From Pseudonocardia sp. SCN 73-27 (GTDB taxonomy: Bacteria > Actinomycetota > Actinomycetes > Mycobacteriales > Pseudonocardiaceae): DNA of 44,266 nt. The DNA lies in NCBI GenBank assembly GCA_001725415.1, contig MEGH01000052.1:1-44266 (forward strand). The letters run 5' to 3'. How positions within the stretch are numbered: position 1 is the stretch's first letter; the number at the start of each line of letters is the position of its first letter. Below are positions 27,487 through 35,349 of this stretch, piece after piece. The notes beneath the pieces were generated by a model that saw only the letters and a list, made by a program, of their open reading frames with translations, did no database searches and was not told the origin of the DNA. The position numbers were made by a program, and so were the translations under genes.

Positions 27487-28044
27487 TCAGGTCGCGCCGC
27501 GGGCCATGTCGGCGAGGACCTCGGCGCCGGGCAGCGCGGCGACGAGTGCGCCGGGGACCGCGAGCTTGCTGCCCCGGATCCCACTGCCGACGACGACCGC
27601 CTCCGCCGCCGCCACCTCGGGCGCGACCAGCACCGGCCAGTCCTCGGGCAGGCCGACGGGCGTGATGCCGCCGTACTCCATGCCGGTCAGGGCGACCGCG
27701 TCGTCCATCGGCGCGAACGAGGCGCGGCGGGCGTCGATCCGGCGGCGGACGACGCCGTTGACGTCGGCCCGAGTGGTCGCGAGGACGAGGCAGGCGGCAT
27801 AGCGGGTGTCACCGCCGCGCTTGCCGGCGACGACCACGCAGTTGGCCGACGCGTCGAGCGGCGATTCGTAGGCCTCGCAGAAGGCCGCGGTGTCGGCGAG
27901 CGCCGGGTCGATCTCGGCGACGCCGACACGCGCGGCGTCGGCCGGGTCGAGCGCTTCGAGGGCGAGCACGACGGGCTCGGCCAGCAGGTCCGGCCGGTCG
28001 AGCGCGGGTACAGCGGAGAGCGAGCCCAGGACGGACCAGCTCAC
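27487..28044 (-). CDS. YbaK/EbsC-family aminoacyl-tRNA deacylase-like protein
   Basis: A 185-residue protein of the YbaK/prolyl-tRNA-editing fold, which hydrolyses mischarged aminoacyl-tRNAs. Family features are NCVVVAGKRGGDTRYAACLV (the lysine-bearing strand), RADVNGVVRRRID, ASFAPMDDAVALTGMEYGGI, and VVVGSGIRGSKLAVPG near the C-terminus. An N-terminal extension of about 45 residues precedes the domain. Which tRNA it edits is not clear. Its start overlaps the DUF2516 stop by 4 nt (GTGA), so the two are translationally coupled. It ends 89 bp before the lon start, and all three lie on the minus strand. Confidence 0.85.
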   Translation of the reverse strand: MSWSVLGSLSAVPALDRPDLLAEPVVLALEALDPADAARVGVAEIDPALADTAAFCEAYESPLDASANCVVVAGKRGGDTRYAACLVLATTRADVNGVVRRRIDARRASFAPMDDAVALTGMEYGGITPVGLPEDWPVLVAPEVAAAEAVVVGSGIRGSKLAVPGALVAALPGAEVLADMARGAT

Positions 28045-28394
28045 CGCTCACCACGACCGATGGCCGCGACGGCGGGCTTGACGTCGACCAGGTACACCAG
28101 CGTCGCGACCGTGCCGGCCAGCCAGAAGATCGTGAACTGGTTGTAGAGGCCCTGGAAGGCCACGATCACGCCGGGCAGCGACGGGTATCGGATCACCTGG
28201 ATGATCGGGATCAGCAGCAGGAACAGCGACGAGGCGCCGACGATGCCGAGCCAGGCGTTCTTGGAGAGCTTGTCGGCCAGCTCGAAAGCGTCCTTGCGCT
28301 GCCGGGCGGCGTGGATCAGGGCGTACAGGGAGACCACGGCGACGACGATGCCGATGAGGCAGAGCACCACGTAGTCGGGTCGGAGGACGCTCAC
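28041..28394 (-). CDS. DUF2516 family membrane protein
   Basis: A 117-residue protein with three membrane segments: YVVLCLIGIVVAVVSLYALIH, WLGIVGASSLFLLLIPIIQVI and FTIFWLAGTVATLVYLV, and the family's basic loop RQRKDAFELADKLSKNAW. Homologues (Rv0476) neighbour hbhA in mycobacteria, as here. Function unknown. GTG at 28394 follows TAGTCT by 6 nt with no Shine-Dalgarno: a leaderless gene that is separate from the hbhA operon, as a strong terminator lies between them. Confidence 0.87.
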   Translation of the reverse strand: MSVLRPDYVVLCLIGIVVAVVSLYALIHAARQRKDAFELADKLSKNAWLGIVGASSLFLLLIPIIQVIRYPSLPGVIVAFQGLYNQFTIFWLAGTVATLVYLVDVKPAVAAIGRGER

Positions 28395-28452
28395 CGCGCC
28401 AGACTACGTGCGTCGGGCGAATCGTGACACTCCCGGCCCCGCCGTGGCACGG

Positions 28453-28499
28453 GACACCCGGTGCCCCCGACGGCAAGGCCGTCGGGGGCACCCGGTGTC
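28453..28499 (-). terminator. Very strong terminator of the hbhA-like operon
   Basis: Two 22-nt arms (28453-28474 and 28478-28499) pair at 21 of 22 positions around a 3-nt loop. The core arm is GTGCCCCCGACGGC. It lies 12 nt past the end of the hbhA-like gene and insulates it from the DUF2516 gene. Confidence 0.9.
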
Positions 28500-28510
28500 G
28501 TGCGTGATGA

Positions 28511-29320
28511 TCAGGCGGACGGGCCGCTGCCGTTGGACGGCTTGCGGGCGGCCGTCTTCGGCTCCGTCTTCGCGACGGTCTTCGGCTCGGTCTTCGCGAC
28601 GGCCTTGGTCGTCGCCCGCGGGGCCTTCGGCGCGGTGCGGGCAGCCGTGCGACGGCTGGCGCTGCGGGCGGTGGAAGCGGCCTCGCCGCCGACCTCCGCG
28701 ACGGTCTCGGCGAGGTCCTCACCGGCGTCGGCGACGGTCTTCCCGGCGTCGGCGGCGACCTCTGCGACGGTCTCGGCCGCAGCCTCGGCGGCGTCGTCGG
28801 TGGTGCGCGCGACCTTCTCACCCACGGAGCGGGTCGTGCGGGTCACCGTGGACAGCGCCTTCTCGGCGGCGTCGTGGGCGTCGTCGACGAGGTCGTCGAC
28901 GCGGGCGTCGAGCTTCTCGCCGTACTCACCGATGGCGGTGAGCGCCTGCTCGACCTGCGGCTGCTTGCGGATGCGGCCCCAGGTGGCCTCGCCGTGGCCG
29001 GCGAGCTCGGCGTAGTAGGCGCCGGCCTGCTCGCGAACGGCCTCGACGACCTTGCGCACCTCGTCGGCGGTCAGCTTGGCCCGCAGGCCGTCGAACTCGG
29101 CCGGGAGGTCGAGCACGCGCTGCTGGACGACGTCGGCCTGCTTCTCGGCGCGGGTGCGCGCCTCGGTGGCGAACTTCGCGACGCCGGCCACGGCGCGGTC
29201 GCCCGCACCCAGCACGGCGAGCAGCGGCTTGGCGGCGAGTTCGGCCCGCTCGGCGGCGTTCTTGGCAGCCTGCTCGCGAACCTTTCGGACGTCCGCAGCG
29301 GTCGGCAGCGTAACGGCCAT
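28511..29320 (-). CDS. hbhA: Heparin-binding hemagglutinin-like protein
   Basis: A 269-residue protein resembling mycobacterial HbhA, a surface and lipid-droplet-associated adhesin. Residues 1-160 form amphipathic and coiled-coil helices (KVREQAAKNAAERAELAA, LRAKLTADEVRKVVEAVREQ, LDARVDDLVDDAHDAAEKAL). Residues 165-225 are Ala/Glu/Val-rich. The last ~45 are Lys/Ala/Pro/Thr repeats (KTEPKTVAKTEPKTAARKPS) like the heparin-binding tail of HbhA. There is no signal peptide, as in HbhA. The ATG at 29320 is preferred over the GTG at 29329 because the GGGGAAG site is spaced correctly only for the former. It follows the HTH gene with 5 nt between, forming an operon as in Rv0474-Rv0475. Confidence 0.82.
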   Translation of the reverse strand: MAVTLPTAADVRKVREQAAKNAAERAELAAKPLLAVLGAGDRAVAGVAKFATEARTRAEKQADVVQQRVLDLPAEFDGLRAKLTADEVRKVVEAVREQAGAYYAELAGHGEATWGRIRKQPQVEQALTAIGEYGEKLDARVDDLVDDAHDAAEKALSTVTRTTRSVGEKVARTTDDAAEAAAETVAEVAADAGKTVADAGEDLAETVAEVGGEAASTARSASRRTAARTAPKAPRATTKAVAKTEPKTVAKTEPKTAARKPSNGSGPSA

Positions 29321-29325
29321 GATGA

Positions 29326-29793
29326 TCACTTCCCCTGTTCGTCGGTCGCCGTGGTGTCCGTGGCGGCGGCGACGGCGCTCTCGGCGCTGTCGGCCTCCCG
29401 CCGGAAGGACTCGTAGATGTCGAGGAGCACCTGTTTCTGGCGCTCGGTGAGCAGCGGGTCGGCGAGTACGGCGTCGGTGACGGCGCTCGCGGGACGGTCG
29501 TCGAGAATCCCGGCCTTGACGTACAGCGCCTCCGCGGAGATCCGCAGCCCCTTGGCGATCTGCTGCAGGATTTCCGCCGACGGCTTGCGCAGCCCGCGCT
29601 CGACCTGGCTGAGGTACGGATTGCTGACGCCGGTGACCCTGGCGAGCTGGCGCAACGACACCTGCGCCGACTCGCGCTGCGCGCGGATGTAGGACCCGAT
29701 GTCGTCGACGGCCTGACCCACGGCCTGCCCGACGTGCTCGACGGCCTTCTCGACCTTCTCGGCAGATTTGTCGCTCTTGCCGAGCTTCGTCAT
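29326..29793 (-). CDS. XRE-family helix-turn-helix regulator of the hbhA operon
   Basis: A 155-residue DNA-binding protein. A short helical N-terminus (EKVEKAVEHVGQAVGQAVDD) leads into the Cro/C1-type HTH, residues about 33-90: IRAQRESAQVSLRQLARVTG, VSNPYLSQVERGLRKPSAEI and IAKGLRISAEALYVKAG. A C-terminal helical segment (LLTERQKQVLLDIYESFRRE) probably dimerises. Rv0474 has the same place before hbhA in M. tuberculosis. The start at 29793 has a clear GGAGGTGAG site. An exact palindrome overlaps its -35 element, suggesting autoregulation. Confidence 0.92.
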   Translation of the reverse strand: MTKLGKSDKSAEKVEKAVEHVGQAVGQAVDDIGSYIRAQRESAQVSLRQLARVTGVSNPYLSQVERGLRKPSAEILQQIAKGLRISAEALYVKAGILDDRPASAVTDAVLADPLLTERQKQVLLDIYESFRREADSAESAVAAATDTTATDEQGK

Positions 29794-29821
29794 CGGTGTC
29801 TCACCTCCACTCACGTCTTCG

Positions 29822-29864
29822 ACCGTACGCCCGAGTGCTAGCTCTTGCAAGCAGACTGCTTGCA
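29822..29864 (-). promoter_or_regulatory. Promoter with palindromic operator of the HTH-hbhA operon
   Basis: On the minus strand a -35 TTGCAA (29845-29850), a 17-bp spacer and a -10 TACGGT (29822-29827) make a good vegetative promoter. A perfect 8-bp-arm palindrome TGCAAGCA-GAC-TGCTTGCA (29846-29864) covers the -35. This is a natural repressor site, most simply for the XRE protein encoded just downstream. Confidence 0.7.
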
Positions 29865-29955
29865 CAGGTCGCGTGCGGTCTGTCACGTCGACGTGATCAC
29901 GGATTAGGGTCCGGCACAGGCGCGCCCGCAGGACCGGCGCGAGAAGGAGGGCACC

Positions 29956-30447
29956 GTGGGCCGACCGTTGCCGCCGAGCGGGGAGGACCGGGTCTTCGCA
30001 CCGCCCGCCAACCCGCTCGAACCCCTGCGCGGCCAGGGCCGCGCCTTTCTCGCCGTCGCGCTGGGCGGTGCGATCGGGGCCGTCGCCCGCTGGGCCGTCG
30101 GCCTCGCCCTGCCCACCCCGACGGGTAGCTTCCCGCTGGCGACGTTCCTCATCAACGTCGTGGGCTGCTTCCTCATCGCCGTAGTCGTCGTGGCGGTCAC
30201 CGAGCTGACCCAGGCGCACCCCCTCGTCCGGCCGTTCCTCGCCACCGGCATCCTCGGCGGCTTCACGACGTTCTCGACCTACTCCGTCGACGCCCAGCAC
30301 CTCGTCGCGGCCGGCCGCATGGGCACCGCCTTCGCCTACCTCGGCGCCACGCTCGTCGCCGCGGTGATCGCCGCCTGGCTCGGGCTCGCCGCGGCCCGCC
30401 TCCTCGGCCGCGTCGTCCACCCCTCGGCCCCGGACGGTGCCGCGTGA
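29956..30447 (+). CDS. crcB: CrcB/FluC fluoride channel subunit 1
   Basis: Small four-helix channel protein that lets fluoride leave the cytoplasm. At 163 residues it is longer than usual because of a ~38-residue hydrophilic N-terminus. The family motifs are FLAVALGGAIGAVARWAVG, FPLATFLINVVGCFLIA with the pore Asn, and TGILGGFTTFSTYSVDA with the Phe/Thr/Ser track. GTG at 29956 has an AAGGAGGG site. The second crcB overlaps by 4 nt. Gram-positive bacteria often carry such pairs that may form heterodimers. A TTAGGGT near 29903-29909 is the likely -10; no fluoride riboswitch is recognisable in the short leader. Confidence 0.93.
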   Translation: MGRPLPPSGEDRVFAPPANPLEPLRGQGRAFLAVALGGAIGAVARWAVGLALPTPTGSFPLATFLINVVGCFLIAVVVVAVTELTQAHPLVRPFLATGILGGFTTFSTYSVDAQHLVAAGRMGTAFAYLGATLVAAVIAAWLGLAAARLLGRVVHPSAPDGAA

Positions 30448-30812
30448 GCACCGGACTCGGTGCGCTGCTGGTGATCGCCGGGGCGGTCGTCGGAGCACCG
30501 CTGCGCTACCTCACCGACCGGCTCGTCCAGTCCCGCCACGACACCGGCTTCCCCTGGGGCACCTTCACCGTCAACGCCGCCGGCTCGTTCGTCCTCGGCC
30601 TCACGCTGGGGTCGTCGGCGAGCCCCGAGGTGATCGCGCTCGTCGGCACCGGGTTCTGCGGCGCGCTCACCACCTACTCGACGTTCGCCTACGAGACCGT
30701 CCAGCTCGCCGCCGGCGGCAGCAGGCTGTTCGCGGCGTTCAACGCCGTAGGCTCGGTGCTCGCCGGACTCGGCGCGGCCGGGCTGGGCCTCGCGGTCGGC
30801 TCCCTGGTCTAG
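30444..30812 (+). CDS. crcB: CrcB/FluC fluoride channel subunit 2
   Basis: Second fluoride channel protein, 122 residues, four membrane helices. Motifs are VVGAPLRYLTDRLVQ, FPWGTFTVNAAGSFVLGL and GTGFCGALTTYSTFAYETVQ. Its GTG overlaps the first crcB stop (GTGA), so translation is coupled. The TAG stop is interlocked with that of the convergent ABC permease gene (shared CTAG), leaving no room for a terminator. Confidence 0.93.
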   Translation: MSTGLGALLVIAGAVVGAPLRYLTDRLVQSRHDTGFPWGTFTVNAAGSFVLGLTLGSSASPEVIALVGTGFCGALTTYSTFAYETVQLAAGGSRLFAAFNAVGSVLAGLGAAGLGLAVGSLV

Positions 30813-31612
30813 CGGCTCGCGACCCGGCGGTACCGCGCCGCGGCCAGCGGCAGGAAGATCGCGACGATCACCAGCGACGACAGCACCGCGTAGAGCACCG
30901 CGTGCTGCGCGGGCCACGCCGTCGACTCCGCGAACCCCGGTAGCTGCGTCGGGTTGCCGAACAACTCCCGGCTCGCCCGCGCCACCGCGCTGACCGGGTT
31001 CCACTCCCCGACCGGCTGCAACCAGCCCGGGAACCCCTGCACCGACACGAACGCGCTCGACACGAACGTCAGCGGGAACAGCCAGATCAGGCCCGCGCTC
31101 TGCGCCACCTCGACGTTGCGCGCCACCAGCCCCACGAACACGCCGATCCACGCCATCGCGAACGAGAACAGCAGCAGCACTCCGTAGCCGGCGAGCGCGT
31201 CGAGGAAACTGCCCCGGATGCGCCAGCCGACGATCAGGCCGGTCAGCGACATGACGACCAGCGTGATCACGGTGACGCCCAGGTCGGACACCGCCCGGCC
31301 CAGCACCACCGCGACCCGTGACATCGGCAGCGACCGGAACCGGTCGATGATGCCCTTGCCCAGGTCGTTCGCCATGCCGATCGTCGTGAAGAAGACATTG
31401 AACGCCACGGTCTGCGCGAAGATGCCGGCCACCAGGAACTCCCGGTACGGCTCCCCGCCGAGGCTGCCCGCGAACACCAGCGCGAACAGCACCACGAACA
31501 TGATCGGCTGCACCGTCAGGCCGATCAGCGCGTCGGGCACGCGCTTCATCCCCACCCAGTTGCGCCAGGTGATGACGCTGCTGTCGCGCAGCGCCTGCGT
31601 CAGCCCGCTCAC
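30809..31612 (-). CDS. ABC-2 type permease, DrrB-like
   Basis: Membrane subunit of a drug or lipid exporter, 267 residues with six helices. The start ITWRNWVGMKRVPDALIGLT and the segments AGIFAQTVAFNVFFTTIGMANDL and IIDRFRSLPMSRVAVVLGR are typical of the DrrB/ABC2 transporter family. It pairs with the ATPase upstream (4-nt overlap). Substrate unknown; homologues confer resistance to daunorubicin-type compounds in producers. Its stop interlocks with that of crcB. Confidence 0.92.
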   Translation of the reverse strand: MSGLTQALRDSSVITWRNWVGMKRVPDALIGLTVQPIMFVVLFALVFAGSLGGEPYREFLVAGIFAQTVAFNVFFTTIGMANDLGKGIIDRFRSLPMSRVAVVLGRAVSDLGVTVITLVVMSLTGLIVGWRIRGSFLDALAGYGVLLLFSFAMAWIGVFVGLVARNVEVAQSAGLIWLFPLTFVSSAFVSVQGFPGWLQPVGEWNPVSAVARASRELFGNPTQLPGFAESTAWPAQHAVLYAVLSSLVIVAIFLPLAAARYRRVASR

Positions 31613-32628
31613 GCGTCCTCCCCCTCGTTCTTCGTGTCCTTGCGACGGGCCCTGCGGCCCTTCTTCGGCGCCTCCGCCGGCTCCTCCTCGGCCAGGTGAC
31701 CGGTGAGCTGGAGGAACACGTCGTCGAGCGTGGGCCGTTGCAGCCCGACGTCGAGCAGTTCGATGCCCTCCGCGTCGAACCGGCGCACCGCCTCGACCAG
31801 CGCCTTCGTTCCACCGCTGACCGGCGCCGCGACCCGGCGGACGTGCTCCTCGACCTGCGGCTCCGCGATCCCGACATCGGCGAGTACCTGTTGCGCGAAC
31901 GGCACCTGCTCCGGCCGCGCCACGACGACCTGCAGCCGCTCACCCCCGACCTGCGACTTCAGCTCGTCGGCCGTGCCGGACGCGATCGCCCGCCCCCTGT
32001 CGATCACCACGATCCGGTCGGCCAGCTGGTCGGCCTCCTCCAGGTACTGCGTGGTGAGCAGGACGGTCGCGCCGTCGGCCACCAGCTCCGAGATCATCGA
32101 CCACGTGTCGAGCCTGCCGCGCGGGTCGAGCCCCGTGGTCGGCTCGTCGAGCACCACGACCTGCGGGGCGCTCACCAGCGCGCCCGCCAGGTCGAGCCGG
32201 CGACGCATCCCGCCGGAGTAGGTCTTGGAGGGACGCTCCGCCGCCTCGGTGAGCTTGAACCGCGCCATCAGCTCCCCCGCCCGGGCACGCGCCGCCTTGC
32301 GCGACAAGCCGTAGAGCCGCCCCACCAGGTACAGGTTCTCCGAACCGGTGAGGTTCTCGTCGACCGCCGCGTACTGCCCCGACAGCCCGATCGCCCGGCG
32401 GACCTCCTGTGGCTGCTCCACCACGTCGTACCCGGCGACGACCGCGCGCCCGGCGTCGGGCCGCAGCAGCGTCGTGAGGATGCGGACCGTGGTGGTCTTG
32501 CCGGCACCGTTGGGACCGAGCAGGCCGAGGATCGTGCCGGCAGGGATCTCGAGATCGACGCCGTCGAGCGCGCGCGTCGCCCCGAACGACTTGGTCAGGC
32601 CCTCGACGCGGACGGCGGTGCTCTCCAT
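31609..32628 (-). CDS. ABC transporter ATPase, DrrA-like
   Basis: ATP-binding subunit of 339 residues that powers the adjacent DrrB-like permease. Walker A GPNGAGKTT at 38-46, Q-loop GLSGQYAAVDENLTG near 81-95, signature YSGG at 137-140 followed by MRRRLDLAGAL, Walker B VVVLDEPTTGLDP at 157-169, and the DrrA-type C-terminal regulatory domain (about 225-315). A basic tail ends the protein. ATG at 32628 is chosen because TAGTCT lies 7 nt upstream, a leaderless promoter, and the longer frame adds non-homologous sequence. Confidence 0.94.
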   Translation of the reverse strand: MESTAVRVEGLTKSFGATRALDGVDLEIPAGTILGLLGPNGAGKTTTVRILTTLLRPDAGRAVVAGYDVVEQPQEVRRAIGLSGQYAAVDENLTGSENLYLVGRLYGLSRKAARARAGELMARFKLTEAAERPSKTYSGGMRRRLDLAGALVSAPQVVVLDEPTTGLDPRGRLDTWSMISELVADGATVLLTTQYLEEADQLADRIVVIDRGRAIASGTADELKSQVGGERLQVVVARPEQVPFAQQVLADVGIAEPQVEEHVRRVAAPVSGGTKALVEAVRRFDAEGIELLDVGLQRPTLDDVFLQLTGHLAEEEPAEAPKKGRRARRKDTKNEGEDA

Positions 32629-32820
32629 GCGGCGCAGACTAGAGGCACCCACCGACAGAAGTCGCCCGATTTGTCCGGGGGCGGAATCGCCTGCCGACAA
32701 CGAACCCGGCCGCACCCTCACTGCTGCGATCCGCCCGCACGACGACCGTCAGGTGCGCGAAGTCGTGGGTACATGCCGGACCGGCCGACGGGTCGGACAG
32801 CTCGGCCGGGCCCGCAGCCG

Positions 32821-32847
32821 CGCCCGCCGCGGATCGCGCGGCGGGCG
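32821..32847 (-). terminator. Terminator of the DUF445 gene
   Basis: CGCCCGCCGCG (32821-32831) and CGCGGCGGGCG (32837-32847) make a perfect 11-bp stem with a 5-nt loop, 10 nt past the DUF445 stop on the minus strand. The remaining 192 bp to the ABC gene hold no recognisable gene. Confidence 0.75.
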
Positions 32848-32857
32848 ACAGGACGCG

Positions 32858-34189
32858 TCAGAAGAAGATGAGCTGCGAGATCGCGTAGATGACCAACCCC
32901 GCCAAGGCGCCCACGACGGTCCCGTTGATCCGGATGAACTGCAGGTCACGCCCCACCTGCAGCTCGATCTTGCGGGAGGTCTCCTCCGCATCCCAGCGGG
33001 CGACGGTGTCGGTGATCAGCGTGGTGATCTCGCCGCGGTAGTGCCGCACGACGTACCCGGCGGCGTCGGCGACCCAGCCGTCGATCTTGCCGCGCAGCTC
33101 CGCGTCGTTCTCCAGCCGGTGCCCGAACGAGAGGATGCCGTCGCGGACGCGCGTGCGCAGCGCGCTGGAGGGGTCGTCGGCGGCGTCGAGGATCATCCGC
33201 TTGACCGTGCCCCACGCCTGCCCGATGAAAGCTTGCACGTCGGGGTGGTCGACGACCTGCTGCTTGATCTGTTCGGCGCGGGCGATGGTGGCCTCGTCGG
33301 TCTGCAGGTCGCCTGCGAACTCGACGAGGAACGTGTCGACGGCCTTGCGCATGGGGTGCTCGGGGTCGGTCTTGACCGCCCAGGCGAAGTTCTGCACCTC
33401 GGAGAACACCTTGTCGGCCAGCATCTCGTCGACGAACCGGGGCGTCCACCCGGGCGCGCGGTCCTGGACGACGCGCAGCACCGTGGACTGGTTCGCGGTG
33501 ACCCAGTCGTAGGCGCGGTCGCAGACGAGGTCGACGAGGCGGCGGTGCGAGCCGTCGGCCAGGATCCCCTCGAGGATCTTGCCCAGCGGCGGCCCGATGG
33601 GCTTCTCGAGCAGCTTGCGGACGAGGACCTGCTCGATGACGTCCTGGACGTCCTCGTCACGCAGGACGGTGACGATGCCGCGTGCGGCCGTCGACAGTTC
33701 GGCGGTGATGCGGTCGGCGTTGGCGGGCTGGGAGATCCAGGACGCGACCCGCGAGGAGATGCCGACGCGTTCGAGCTTGTCGCGCACGACGGCCTCGGAC
33801 AGGAAGTTCTCGCCGACGAAGTCGCCGAGGCTGCCGCCGATCTGGTCCTTCTTCGTCGGGATGATCGCGGTGTGCGGGATCGGCAGTGACAGGGGCCGGC
33901 GGAAGAGTGCGGTGACGGCGAACCAGTCGGCGAGTGCGCCGACCATGCCGGCCTCGCCCGCGGAGCGCATGTAGCCCCAGCCGGCGCCGACGTGCAGCTC
34001 GAGGTAGCGGCCGACGAGGAAGACGATCGTGGCGGCGACGAGGAACCCGGTGGCGACGAGTTTCATCCGCCGCAGGTCGCGGCGCTTGATCGAGTCGTCG
34101 ATGGGGCCGAACGCGCCCAGTGGCACGCGCGCCTCGGCGGCGCCGGGCGTGGGGGCGGGCAGCGCGCGCTGCTCCTGCTCGGTCGTCAC
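32858..34189 (-). CDS. DUF445 family membrane protein
   Basis: A 443-residue protein of the YjiN/DUF445 family, function unknown. One helix near the N-terminus (LVATGFLVAATIVFLVGRYLE) is followed by the conserved block SAGEAGMVGALADWFAVTAL and IPHTAIIPTKKDQIGGSLGDF. A long mostly helical region comes next, and a final helix (NGTVVGALAGLVIYAISQLI) ends the protein, so both termini are membrane-bound. GTG at 34189 follows CACTAT by 6 nt, leaderless. Confidence 0.92.
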   Translation of the reverse strand: MTTEQEQRALPAPTPGAAEARVPLGAFGPIDDSIKRRDLRRMKLVATGFLVAATIVFLVGRYLELHVGAGWGYMRSAGEAGMVGALADWFAVTALFRRPLSLPIPHTAIIPTKKDQIGGSLGDFVGENFLSEAVVRDKLERVGISSRVASWISQPANADRITAELSTAARGIVTVLRDEDVQDVIEQVLVRKLLEKPIGPPLGKILEGILADGSHRRLVDLVCDRAYDWVTANQSTVLRVVQDRAPGWTPRFVDEMLADKVFSEVQNFAWAVKTDPEHPMRKAVDTFLVEFAGDLQTDEATIARAEQIKQQVVDHPDVQAFIGQAWGTVKRMILDAADDPSSALRTRVRDGILSFGHRLENDAELRGKIDGWVADAAGYVVRHYRGEITTLITDTVARWDAEETSRKIELQVGRDLQFIRINGTVVGALAGLVIYAISQLIFF

Positions 34190-34304
34190 GTCTACATAGT
34201 GCCTGCGCGGCGGGCGTTCCTGCTCTCAGGGACCACCCTGGCTCTGACCGGGGCCGCCGGTATTCCGCCGACCCCGGTCACGCTGTGGGGGTTGGGGCAG
34301 CGCA

Positions 34305-34327
34305 CCGGGGAAGAAGTGCTTCCCCGG
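34305..34327 (-). terminator. Terminator after the prim-pol-like gene
   Basis: CCGGGGAAG (34305-34313) and CTTCCCCGG (34319-34327) form a perfect 9-bp stem around 5 nt, 91 nt past the end of the minus-strand gene at 34418. The surrounding 228 bp hold no convincing gene. Confidence 0.5.
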
Positions 34328-34417
34328 GCGCCGCGCACCCTGTGCGCCCGGACGTCCCGGCGCGGAGCGACATCCGCGGCATCGGGACGCGAGCCGGGCG
34401 CGACTCGCGGGTTCCGG

Positions 34418-34945
34418 TCAGTACCGGTACCGCGCTCCTCCCGCGACGGCTGCTGCGGGCCGCTGGGCACCCGGCTGCTCGTCGCCTCCTGCTGCACGCC
34501 ACCGCACCGCGGCGGTGACGGCGTCGATCACGAATGCGGCCTCCGGCACGGCGTAACCGGTGAGTCCCGGCGCGACGCGCCAGTGCACCCACCCGTCGGG
34601 CCGCTCGCTGGGCGGGGCGACGACGCCGATGCCGTCGGTGTGCAGCACGACGTCGGCGTGCAGGCTCACCTCCGGCGGCACCCCGAAGCCTGCCGTCATG
34701 GGGAACCACCACGTGTCGCTCGTGGTGGCCGCGACGGGGACGACGAGCCCCCGGTCGCGCAACGTCGCGCAGACGCGGCGGCCGAGCTCGGCCGGCACCT
34801 CCACGACGTCGAGTACCTCACCGGTGGACAGCAGTACGTCCGTGCCCGTCCCGGGAATCATCGGCCATCCGTGGTCCGCGTACTCGCGGGCGGCTGCCCT
34901 CAGCTCCGCGCCGTAAACGGCTCGGTAGCTGTCCCACCGCGACAT
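34418..34945 (-). CDS. Small prim-pol N-terminal-domain-like protein
   Basis: A 175-residue protein starting MSRWDSYRAVYGAELRAAAR and then REYADHGWPMIPG, the opening of the bifunctional primase/polymerase N-terminal domain found in many short actinobacterial proteins. The core (VVPVAATTSDTWWFPMTAGF, GVVAPPSERPDGWVHWRVAP) keeps the fold's order, including the PPS and WRVAPG region. I cannot find the paired acidic catalytic residues of active primases, so it is probably not a polymerase. The ATG at 34945 has an AGGAGGAC site. The gene stands alone between DUF445 and cspA. Function unknown. Confidence 0.65.
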   Translation of the reverse strand: MSRWDSYRAVYGAELRAAAREYADHGWPMIPGTGTDVLLSTGEVLDVVEVPAELGRRVCATLRDRGLVVPVAATTSDTWWFPMTAGFGVPPEVSLHADVVLHTDGIGVVAPPSERPDGWVHWRVAPGLTGYAVPEAAFVIDAVTAAVRWRAAGGDEQPGAQRPAAAVAGGARYRY

Positions 34946-35278
34946 CGTCCGTCCTCCTGCCGATCCTCGCTGTGGCGCCTGCGCGGCGCCGTCTGACGTG
35001 TGGTGCAACGCAAGGATGCGTCATCGGGAACGCCACGAAACCCCGCCGGCGGTGACCGAGCCCACTCCGGAGACGAGCGGATCACGGCGTCCGCGAGCGG
35101 TTCGCGACGACCGATCGTCGACGGGCCACCGGTCCGGACGGGCGGGTCGGCGGCTACTCCGTTCGAGGCCCTACCGGTCGTCGTTCCGCTCGCCGGTTCC
35201 ACCCGACACTGTCGTGGTGGCGATGCAACCCCGAGGCCTGACGACCGTCGGGCGGCGCCGGAACGGGCCGGAAACGGA
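34946..35278. other. Intergenic region, no gene seen
   Basis: Upstream of the prim-pol-like gene and downstream of cspA. A small inverted repeat ACGCA-AGGA-TGCGT lies at 35008-35021, about 65 nt before the prim-pol start, and could be part of its promoter. The rest shows nothing I can name. Confidence 0.4.
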
Positions 35279-35312
35279 CGATGCCGGCGTCCCGTCGAGG
35301 ACACCGGCATCG
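35279..35312 (-). terminator. Terminator of cspA
   Basis: CGATGCCGGCGTCC (35279-35292) and GGACACCGGCATCG (35299-35312) pair at 13 of 14 positions plus a wobble, loop 6 nt, 38 nt past the cspA stop. The outer arms match those of the serC terminator. Confidence 0.8.
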
Positions 35313-35349
35313 TGGTGCGGCCCTCAGGGGGCCGGGTGGAGCTGGAGGA

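Noticed and set aside
29880-29955. Fluoride riboswitch before crcB
   Set aside because: The leader after the probable -10 is under 50 nt and lacks the conserved crcB-motif sequences.
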